A stretch of 5,199 nucleotides of DNA from Promethearchaeota archaeon (lineage in GTDB: Archaea > Asgardarchaeota > Lokiarchaeia > Sigynarchaeales > SOKP01): contig JAGXNR010000172.1 of assembly GCA_019894875.1 (NCBI GenBank), forward strand, positions 1-5,199, in the 5' to 3' direction. Each line of letters opens with the position of its first letter. Position 1 is the stretch's first letter. Shown here piece after piece: positions 1 to 4,793 of the stretch. Position numbers and translations under genes: made by a program. The notes beneath the pieces are model-generated. The model worked only from the letters and a program-made list of their open reading frames with translations, ran no database searches and had not been told where the DNA came from.

Positions 1-377
1 CCTCAGAACGATTTAAAAGTCAAGCGAAAAATCTTCTGTTAGCTCTTGATTTACAGCTTTCTGATGAAATAGAAAACTGGAATGGGGATCTAAAAATATT
101 TAACGAGACGATTCCACCTATTCTAGAGGGTTATTTTGAATTATATTACAAGGAATACTTTAAATTGGATAGACCAAATTCAAAAAATATTCCACAGAGA
201 GAACGTGAATTTACAAAGATGGAGAACCGCATTATAAATGTTATTGAATCGATTACAAAAACTAATGACGATTTTTATTTAGCAGAAATAGTAGAGACGA
301 TTGATGAGAAAAATAAGACTTTAGTAATAGAAGCTATTGAATCTCTTATTGAAAAGAAGCTTATTATCCCCTCATGA
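1..377 (+). CDS. C-terminal part of an unrecognised protein with a probable winged-helix-like C-terminus (partial, 5' end outside window)
   Basis: The frame is open from base 3 to the TGA at 375-377, giving 124 residues with no stop, so the gene enters from the left. An internal TTG at 165 and ATG at 219 could be read as starts, but the sequence before them is equally protein-like, so I treat the whole stretch as one truncated gene. The first ~55 residues are helical and acidic (SDEIENWNGDLKIF, then a Tyr/Phe-rich segment). From about residue 73 (MENRIINVIESI) to the end, three predicted helices and a short terminal strand (LIEKKLIIPS) resemble a winged-helix or similar helical C-terminal domain. 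No catalytic motif is visible. I do not recognise the family. A regulator, or a sensor protein with a C-terminal HTH, is possible but unproven. It is convergent with the toxin-antitoxin operon, with 2 bp between stop codons. Confidence 0.65.
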   Translation, partial: SERFKSQAKNLLLALDLQLSDEIENWNGDLKIFNETIPPILEGYFELYYKEYFKLDRPNSKNIPQREREFTKMENRIINVIESITKTNDDFYLAEIVETIDEKNKTLVIEAIESLIEKKLIIPS

Positions 378-379
378 TT

Positions 380-676
380 TTAAAAAAATTCTTTTAGGTT
401 TTCATATCCTTCAAGCAAATCTTCTTTGCTTATGTTTGATTTAATTCCTATATCCATTATTAAATCCATAAACTCTGATAAGGGAAGATTGGCGAGATAA
501 GCTGCTTTCCCAATTGAATATTCTCCTTTTGCATAGCCTTTTATTGCTAAGTAAAGGCTTCCATTATTTATTAGATCTCTTATCACGTCTGATTGCTCTT
601 CTTTTCTTTCTTCAGAATATCTTCTAATAGTTTCTTCCAAATTTTCATTAATTCTTACTGATATTACTTTTCCCAT
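380..676 (-). CDS. UPF0175-family antitoxin with ribbon-helix-helix-like N-terminus
   Basis: A 98-residue protein, probably the antitoxin and transcriptional autorepressor partner of the adjacent PIN-like protein. Residues ~4-39 (VISVRINENLEETI then SDVIRDLINNG) have the strand-helix-helix pattern of a ribbon-helix-helix DNA-binding domain. Residues ~40-90 carry the UPF0175 signature: YAKGEYSIGKAAYLANLPLS, then EFMDLIMDIGI. In that family the segment forms an HTH-like unit, and UPF0175 genes commonly pair with DUF3368 PIN-like genes. I chose the ATG at 676 over the GTG at 685 (101 residues, starting MGEMGK). An AGGTG ribosome-binding site at 687-683 lies 6 bases upstream of this ATG but would overlap the GTG. 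The gene follows the toxin by 9 bases and is presumably co-transcribed from the toxin's promoter. It ends with TAA at 382-380. Confidence 0.85.
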   Translation of the reverse strand: MGKVISVRINENLEETIRRYSEERKEEQSDVIRDLINNGSLYLAIKGYAKGEYSIGKAAYLANLPLSEFMDLIMDIGIKSNISKEDLLEGYENLKEFF

Positions 677-682
677 TTCCCC

Positions 683-687
683 CACCT
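683..687 (-). promoter_or_regulatory. Shine-Dalgarno site of the antitoxin gene, overlapping the toxin stop codon
   Basis: On the minus strand AGGTG (687-683), followed by GGGG, lies 6 bases before the ATG at 676. It matches the archaeal/bacterial anti-SD complement (GGAGGTGAT) and shares its first two bases with the toxin stop TAG (688-686). It decides the ATG start over the upstream GTG. It also suggests translational coupling, with ribosomes finishing the toxin and reinitiating on the antitoxin. It is the only clear SD in the window. Confidence 0.6.
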
Positions 688-1198
688 ATATATTTTCTAA
701 TCTATTTTTAAATTCTATTATTAAGTCCTCTTTATACCATCCAAATTCTTGTAATTTCTCAAATTTTAATAATGACTGGTCTTTTGAAAGGAGCTTATTA
801 GAAAAACATCGAAAAATAAACAAAGGAGTCGTGAAATATCTAATTTTTAGAATTTTACATACTTTTATTGTTTTATAATCATCAGATCCGAAGAGGTCAG
901 CTTTTTTCTCTGAATATAGTATTAAAGACTCAGATTCACCTTCATGCATATTAAAGTTCTTCATAAGATTCTCCTTTTCTTCCAAATCTTTAATAGATCC
1001 CACAGTTATATTTCCATCCTTAACTCTTTTCTCGACTAAATATGCATCCATCTTTCTCAATTTTATACCTTGATCAACAGATTCAGAATAGACAGCTTGA
1101 GGTATCATGACATGTTCAAAATTTTCAATCAGCAAATCTAACATCTCAAGCTTTGATATCAATATTAGAAATGAAGAATCACAAACTACAAGAGTCAT
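686..1198 (-). CDS. DUF3368 PIN-like putative toxin (endoribonuclease)
   Basis: A 170-residue protein with the order of motifs of DUF3368/PIN-like nucleases, the usual toxin partner of UPF0175 antitoxins. Conserved acidic positions are visible: Asp7 in VVCDSSFLILISK (strand 1), Glu39 in IPQAVYSESV, Glu88 in HEGESESLILYSEKKADL, and Asp106/Asp107 in FGSDDYKTIKVCKIL. In PIN domains such a quartet binds Mg2+/Mn2+ for RNA cleavage, so the active site looks intact. The family usually has a small residue or Pro/Thr after Asp7; here it is SS. The C-terminus (FEKLQEFGWYKEDLI) matches the family's closing helices, and the length is normal. The start is the ATG at 1198-1196. No SD precedes it, so a leaderless transcript is likely. 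Toxin-first order, with the antitoxin 9 bases downstream, is the reverse of classical vapBC. RNase activity is inferred from the family, not shown. Confidence 0.82.
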   Translation of the reverse strand: MTLVVCDSSFLILISKLEMLDLLIENFEHVMIPQAVYSESVDQGIKLRKMDAYLVEKRVKDGNITVGSIKDLEEKENLMKNFNMHEGESESLILYSEKKADLFGSDDYKTIKVCKILKIRYFTTPLFIFRCFSNKLLSKDQSLLKFEKLQEFGWYKEDLIIEFKNRLENI

Positions 1199-1223
1199 TC
1201 AATATATAAAATAGGGTGTTTAC

Positions 1224-1233
1224 ATTTTTAAGT
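1224..1233 (-). promoter_or_regulatory. Candidate TATA-like element for the toxin-antitoxin operon
   Basis: On the minus strand ACTTAAAAAT (1233-1224) is centred about 30 bases upstream of the toxin ATG at 1198. That is the spacing of an archaeal TATA box giving a leaderless or near-leaderless transcript, consistent with the missing SD. The box is not a perfect consensus and the region is generally A+T-rich, so the call is tentative. Confidence 0.3.
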
Positions 1234-1234
1234 T

Positions 1235-1246
1235 TTTGTATACAAA
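1235..1246. promoter_or_regulatory. 12-bp perfect palindrome, candidate operator of the toxin-antitoxin operon
   Basis: TTTGTATACAAA is a perfect 12-bp inverted repeat directly upstream of the TATA-like element of the operon, where TFB would contact the BRE. A dimeric ribbon-helix-helix antitoxin binding here would block transcription, as is usual for type II toxin-antitoxin autoregulation. A 7-bp direct repeat GGTGTTT occurs on both sides (1215-1221 and 1249-1255). The palindrome is seen directly; the operator role is inferred. Confidence 0.42.
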
Positions 1247-1280
1247 TTGGTGTTTTTGCTCTATCAATATCCTTTTCTTA

Positions 1281-1300
1281 TCATAACTTCTTGATTATGA
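1281..1300. repeat. 6-bp inverted repeat (TCATAA / TTATGA) upstream of oxidoreductase copy 1
   Basis: TCATAA (1281-1286) and TTATGA (1295-1300) are perfect inverted arms separated by 8 bases, just upstream of the TATA-like element of the rightward gene. It could be a binding site for a dimeric regulator. Short A+T-rich inverted repeats also occur by chance here, so confidence is low. Confidence 0.25.
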
Positions 1301-1305
1301 CTATA

Positions 1306-1323
1306 CAAAACTTTTATTAATTT
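1306..1323 (+). promoter_or_regulatory. Candidate archaeal BRE/TATA promoter of oxidoreductase copy 1
   Basis: An A-rich BRE-like stretch (1307-1312) is followed by CTTTTATTAATTT (1311-1323), a reasonable archaeal TATA element. Initiation ~25 bases downstream would fall near 1345. That leaves an ~18-base leader before the preferred GTG at 1363, or a leaderless message if the TTG at 1345 were used. Confidence 0.38.
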
Positions 1324-1362
1324 ACTTCGTGTAATTCTTCATAATTGAATATAAAGTTAGTG

Positions 1363-2904
1363 GTGAAAAAAATCTCAAAGGTTAAAAATGCTTATAAGGA
1401 AATTGAACATGTTGTTGGAGACGATTATATAAGCGATAAAGATTTCATGAAAGCAGCCTACTCTCGGAATGTGGATCCCGCATTTCCAGACCGATGGGCA
1501 GATATGATCGTAAGACCTGAAACTCCAGAAGAAGTATCAGAGATTGTAAAGATTGCAAATAAATATAAAATTAATATCACACCAAGAGGGGGTGGAGCAG
1601 ACCTTGTAGGAGGATCTACGACGGATAGCGGAATCCTACTCGACCTAACTCGAATGAACAAAATTATCGAAATCAACGAAGATGATTTTTATTATATAGT
1701 TGAAGCCGGCGTTACTTGGGGAGCTTTATTATCGGAATTACATCCAAGGGGTTTTACTTCGGGAGTTACAGGCCCTGGAAGTGGATTTTCAGCCACAATT
1801 GGAGGAGGGTTATCTAATAGTACCGCTGGGGGTGGTTCTACGAAATATGGATTAGTTCCAGATGTATGCTTAGGTGTTGAAGTCGTATTACCAAATCCAG
1901 AAGGTACAATAGTAAAGACTGGAGCCGCGTCAAATCAATACGCATCTCCCTTCTGCCGATATGGTGTTTCACCTGATTTCACAGGACTTTTCATGGGTGA
2001 CGTTGGAACTATGGGCATCAAAGTGAAAGCTTACATGAGGTTATTCCGTGATCCTCCATATAAAGCATCTCGTATGTACACATTTAATAAAAACGACTAT
2101 AATGAGGTATTTAAGAAAGCTCACAAATTAAGAATGGAAGTTCAAGATGGCCTTCTCGGATTAAGCGTCTTACCATTTGAGGTATCGATGATGATGGCAG
2201 CCCAAAGTGGGCAAACTCTTACGAAAAGACCAAGAATAAGAGGTCCAATAGCTGCAATCAATTTGGAAGCTACAGATCAGAGAATATTAGATGTGTATAT
2301 TGAAAAAGTTGATGAGATCATGGCAAAAGATGAGACAACTCGTCCAATTTCGTTTGGAGAGATTGATCCCTCACGAGAACGACCTGACACATGGCAATAC
2401 AATTTGAAAGCGAGTTTTAACTACTTCCATAACTTAATATCAGTAGCACCGCCTAAGATTACTTGTACTACATGCCACAAAGTACCAATGTCGGGCTTAC
2501 CAGAATTATCAAAGAAGGCACAACAATTTGATATAGATCATAGTAAAACCTATCCTCCTGGAACTATGGCACTCTGGGCGGGTGTTATCGCATTCATGCC
2601 AAATGGAAATTGTATATTTGTTGGTGGTTTTAATGCGGATAATGTTGAGGAAAAACGTCAACTTTCTATGGATCTATGGCATAAGAAGATTAGATATCAA
2701 GTTCGATATGGTGCTGCACATTATTGGCTTGGAGAATCAATATCGCAATCAATTACAGAAGCTGGTGCTTTTACTCCAGATTTCGTGAAATTCTTTAAAG
2801 ATATGAAAAAGGCTGTCGATCCTAATTTCCTGTTAAGCCCAAATAAGTGGCATTTACACAGCTATGATGATGACATTACTCAGCATTATGTAAATGATGC
2901 GTAA
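1363..2904 (+). CDS. FAD-linked oxidoreductase, VAO/PCMH superfamily (GlcD-like), tandem copy 1
   Basis: Predicted cytoplasmic flavoenzyme of 513 residues oxidising an unknown substrate, probably a hydroxy acid or alcohol. The N-terminal FAD_binding_4 half contains IIVRPET-like (here MIVRPETPEEVSEIVKIAN), PRGGGADLVGG (residues 74-84), LDLTRMNKI and GPGSGFSATIGGGLSNSTAGGG (from residue 137), which bind FAD. The C-terminal half matches FAD-oxidase_C: FMPNGN, AAHYWLGESIS (His453; the counterpart of the GEHG region in GlcD) and DPNFLLSPNK. There is no Fe-S extension, signal peptide or membrane segment. A CxxCH at residues 368-372 is discussed separately. I chose GTG 1363 because it aligns with the start of copy 2 (VKKISKVK versus MIKISKVK). 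TTG 1345 would add six residues and GTG 1360 one. The gene is followed by its own poly-T terminator. Glycolate, D-lactate or aromatic alcohols are all possible substrates, and the context does not decide. Confidence 0.88.
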   Translation: MKKISKVKNAYKEIEHVVGDDYISDKDFMKAAYSRNVDPAFPDRWADMIVRPETPEEVSEIVKIANKYKINITPRGGGADLVGGSTTDSGILLDLTRMNKIIEINEDDFYYIVEAGVTWGALLSELHPRGFTSGVTGPGSGFSATIGGGLSNSTAGGGSTKYGLVPDVCLGVEVVLPNPEGTIVKTGAASNQYASPFCRYGVSPDFTGLFMGDVGTMGIKVKAYMRLFRDPPYKASRMYTFNKNDYNEVFKKAHKLRMEVQDGLLGLSVLPFEVSMMMAAQSGQTLTKRPRIRGPIAAINLEATDQRILDVYIEKVDEIMAKDETTRPISFGEIDPSRERPDTWQYNLKASFNYFHNLISVAPPKITCTTCHKVPMSGLPELSKKAQQFDIDHSKTYPPGTMALWAGVIAFMPNGNCIFVGGFNADNVEEKRQLSMDLWHKKIRYQVRYGAAHYWLGESISQSITEAGAFTPDFVKFFKDMKKAVDPNFLLSPNKWHLHSYDDDITQHYVNDA

Positions 2905-2926
2905 TTAGAAAGGAACATAAATTTTA

Positions 2927-2940
2927 TTCTATTTTTTTTA
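2927..2940 (+). terminator. Poly-T terminator after oxidoreductase copy 1
   Basis: TTCTATTTTTTTTA starts 22 bases after the stop codon and contains a run of eight T. Further T-rich sequence follows, to about 2950. No hairpin precedes it, as expected for archaeal intrinsic termination. The same 14-mer occurs after copy 2 at nearly the same distance from the stop. Confidence 0.6.
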
Positions 2941-3005
2941 TTTCTGTTTAAAAGGAATGGTAGTTTCACCCATCTTCTAATTTTAATATCGAATTTTGAT
3001 AGATC

Positions 3006-3018
3006 AACTTTTATATAG
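3006..3018 (+). promoter_or_regulatory. Candidate TATA promoter in the gap before oxidoreductase copy 2
   Basis: AACTTTTATATAG (3006-3018) is the best TATA-box match in the 217-bp gap between copies 1 and 2. If used, transcription would begin near 3043, giving a leader of about 80 bases that includes the conserved 32-bp block. An alternative is the ATTAAATTT inside that block (3069-3077), which would give a leader of about 23 bases. The sequence alone cannot choose. Confidence 0.35.
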
Positions 3019-3056
3019 ACAGTTCTTTTGAGACATTAAGAAGTAAGAAAAAATAT

Positions 3057-3088
3057 TTAAGAATAACCATTAAATTTGATTCAACATT
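3057..3088 (+). promoter_or_regulatory. Conserved 32-bp upstream block, copy 2 version
   Basis: This block begins 65 bases before the GTG of copy 2 and matches 4726-4757, upstream of copy 3, at 29 of 32 positions. It contains TTAAGAATAAC, an ATTAAATT element that could be a TATA box, and a TTGA-T-TCAA inverted pair (3076-3084). Flanking intergenic sequence is far less similar, so the block looks constrained. It could be a promoter plus operator, or a leader element. I see no equivalent before copy 1. Confidence 0.5.
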
Positions 3089-3121
3089 ACAAGAAAATCA
3101 ATTAGTTTATCAAAAAAAAAA

Positions 3122-4612
3122 GTGATAAAAATTTCAAAAGTAAAACAAGCGTATAAGGAAATTGAGGATGTTATTGGTGAGGATTATATCTCTGATAGCG
3201 ATTTTATGAAAGCAGCATACTCTAGGAACGTTGATCCCGCATTTCCAGACCGTTGGGCTGACATAATAGTGCGTCCGGAGACAACAGAAGAAGTGTCTGA
3301 AATTGTCAAAGTAGCTAATAAGTATAAAATGCGCATGACTCCAAGGGGTGGAGGGGCTGATCTTGTCGGTGGGGCTGCCACAGATGAAGGGATTCTAATT
3401 GATCTGACTCGAATGAATAAGCTTGAAGAGTTTAACAAGGATGACTATTATATTGTAGTTGGAGTGGGAATTACTTGGGGGGATTTACTTTCTCAACTGA
3501 TCCCTGAGGGATATACACCAGGGGTAACTGGTCCAGGGAGTGGATATTCTGCGACTATTGGTGGAGGGCTTTCAAACAGTACCGCAGGTGGGGGCTCTAC
3601 TAAGTATGGTCTCGTTCCGGATAATTGTCTCGGTCTTGAAGTAGTACTTCCAAATCCAGAAGGAACAATTATAAGGACTGGATCGTGGGCAAACAAGTAT
3701 GCGCAACCTTTCTGTAGGTATGGCGTATCTCCTGACTTTTCTGGCTTATTTCTTGGTGATGTGGGAACTATGGGAATTAAATGTAAGGCTGCTATGCGAA
3801 TATATCGCGAGCACCCCTATAAAGCCAATCGAGTTTTTCTCCTCAAGGAATATGATTATAATAAAGTCTATTTGTTAGCTAAAAAAATTAGGTACGAACT
3901 TCCTGATGGTCTTCTCGGTTTGAGCTCATTTCCACCATTTTATTTTGCACAATTTAAAATCCCTAATGCTAAAGGTCCAGGGGTGTCAGTTTCAGTAGAA
4001 GCAATGGACCTAGAGATCCTTGAGAAATATACTAAAACACTTGAAGATATCATGAAAGAAGACACAATTATGATGCCTGCTGCTCCTGGCGCTAACGCAC
4101 CTCCTAATTTGAAAGCGGCTTTTCATTACTTTCAAGCCGGAATTTCACCTGTCCCAGGAAGAATTGCTATGGCTACATGTCACAAGGTCCCAATCTCAAC
4201 TCTAGGCCACATTCATGATGAGAACGTCGATTGGAATAATAGGCATGCAGATGATATACCTGGTGCTGTGATGCGAGATACATTTGAGGCTACACAATAT
4301 CTCCTACCGAATGGAAATATGGTTATATTAGGAGGTGTAGGTGGTGAAAATACGGATGAGTGGCATGCGAAGAATATGGCGTTATGGCATTCAAAAATTA
4401 GAACCCAAGTACGATACGGTGGGGCACACTATTGGTTAGGGGAATCTATTTCTCAAGGAGTTGTGGAAGCAGGAGCGTTTACGCCGGAATATGAGCAATT
4501 CTTTAGGGATATGAAGAAAACAGTTGATCCGAACTTTTTGTTAAGCCCTAATAAATTCCATCTGCATACTTATGATTCAAAGTTCGCAGATCATTATGTA
4601 GAACCGGATTAA
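3122..4612 (+). CDS. FAD-linked oxidoreductase, VAO/PCMH superfamily (GlcD-like), tandem copy 2
   Basis: A 496-residue paralog of copy 1. The FAD half is nearly the same: PRGGGADLVGGAATDEG (from residue 74), LIDLTRMNKL, GPGSGYSATIGGGLSNSTAGGG and YGLVPDNCLGLEVVLPNPEG. The C-terminus also agrees: YLLPNGN, GGAHYWLGESIS (His436) and DPNFLLSPNKFHLH. Residues ~230-400, which form the substrate-facing cap in this superfamily, are shorter and strongly diverged (for example MMPAAPGANAPPNLKAAFHY), so a different substrate is likely. The Cys-His pair of copy 1 is kept as CHKVP (Cys353/His354), but the first cysteine of CxxCH is Met350. The GTG at 3122 is the only sensible start: an in-frame TGA lies at 3077-3079 with no ATG, GTG or TTG between. 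No SD is present; ten A residues precede the start. The gene has its own poly-T terminator. Cytosolic; substrate and electron acceptor unknown. Confidence 0.88.
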   Translation: MIKISKVKQAYKEIEDVIGEDYISDSDFMKAAYSRNVDPAFPDRWADIIVRPETTEEVSEIVKVANKYKMRMTPRGGGADLVGGAATDEGILIDLTRMNKLEEFNKDDYYIVVGVGITWGDLLSQLIPEGYTPGVTGPGSGYSATIGGGLSNSTAGGGSTKYGLVPDNCLGLEVVLPNPEGTIIRTGSWANKYAQPFCRYGVSPDFSGLFLGDVGTMGIKCKAAMRIYREHPYKANRVFLLKEYDYNKVYLLAKKIRYELPDGLLGLSSFPPFYFAQFKIPNAKGPGVSVSVEAMDLEILEKYTKTLEDIMKEDTIMMPAAPGANAPPNLKAAFHYFQAGISPVPGRIAMATCHKVPISTLGHIHDENVDWNNRHADDIPGAVMRDTFEATQYLLPNGNMVILGGVGGENTDEWHAKNMALWHSKIRTQVRYGGAHYWLGESISQGVVEAGAFTPEYEQFFRDMKKTVDPNFLLSPNKFHLHTYDSKFADHYVEPD

Positions 4613-4636
4613 AGATAAGATTCAAACTCCATCTTT

Positions 4637-4650
4637 TTCTATTTTTTTTA
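4637..4650 (+). terminator. Poly-T terminator after oxidoreductase copy 2
   Basis: TTCTATTTTTTTTA begins 24 bases after the stop, in a longer pyrimidine-rich stretch (4629-4649). It is identical to the 14-mer after copy 1. No hairpin is visible, in keeping with archaeal poly-T termination. Confidence 0.6.
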
Positions 4651-4667
4651 ATATTATATAGTATATA
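4650..4667 (+). promoter_or_regulatory. Candidate TATA promoter in the gap before oxidoreductase copy 3
   Basis: The stretch containing ATTATATAGTATATATT directly follows the poly-T terminator of copy 2 and offers overlapping TATA boxes. TATATAG (4655-4661) is shared with the candidate before copy 2 (3012-3018). Use of this box would give a leader of roughly 100 bases that includes the inverted repeats at 4672-4708 and the conserved block at 4726-4757. The ATTAAATT at 4738-4745 is an alternative. Confidence 0.3.
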
Positions 4668-4671
4668 TTCA

Positions 4672-4687
4672 AGTTAGTATCCTAACT
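4672..4687. repeat. Short hairpin-forming inverted repeat before copy 3
   Basis: AGTTAG (4672-4677), loop TATC, then CTAACT (4682-4687) form a perfect 6-bp stem with a 4-base loop. It is not followed by a T-run, so it is unlikely to be a terminator. It has no counterpart before copy 2. Confidence 0.35.
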
Positions 4688-4691
4688 ATTT

Positions 4692-4708
4692 ACTATTCTA
4701 AGAATAGT
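4692..4708. repeat. 17-bp palindrome (8-bp arms, 1-base centre) before copy 3
   Basis: ACTATTCT-A-AGAATAGT is a perfect inverted repeat. The AATAGTT at 4703-4709 is also the complement of AACTATT at 4684-4690 and again at 4734-4740, the latter within the conserved 32-bp block. The near-contiguous arms favour a dimeric protein-binding site over an RNA hairpin. Role inferred only. Confidence 0.45.
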
Positions 4709-4725
4709 TGAATAAAGAATCTGAA

Positions 4726-4757
4726 TTAAGAATAACTATTAAATTGAATTCAACATT
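4726..4757 (+). promoter_or_regulatory. Conserved 32-bp upstream block, copy 3 version
   Basis: Counterpart of 3057-3088, with 29 of 32 positions identical, starting 64 bases before the GTG at 4790. It keeps TTAAGAATAAC, ATTAAATT and the inverted half-sites TTGA/TCAA, here as the 10-bp palindrome TTGAATTCAA (4744-4753). Copies 2 and 3 are therefore probably controlled in the same way. Confidence 0.5.
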
Positions 4758-4793
4758 TAACAAAAATCATATATCATTTACAATATGAAGTGA

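Noticed and set aside
378..396. TTTTAAAAAAATTCTTTT between the convergent genes as a bidirectional terminator
   Set aside because: Most of it lies in the antitoxin coding end and the T-runs are short (four), weaker than the eight-T terminators after copies 1 and 2.
2582..2788. A 68-residue + strand open frame inside copy 1
   Set aside because: It overlaps the conserved C-terminal domain of copy 1 in another frame, has no counterpart in copy 2 and resembles no family.
3493..3696. A 67-residue - strand open frame inside copy 2
   Set aside because: It is Pro/Gly-rich only because it is antisense to the Gly-rich FAD-binding motif. There is no independent support.
4791..4793. TGA at codon 3 after ATG 4785 in copy 3, as a possible selenocysteine codon
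   Set aside because: Codon 3 is outside any active site, the aligned positions in copies 1 and 2 are not cysteine, and no SECIS-like element could be identified. The insertion explanation is simpler.
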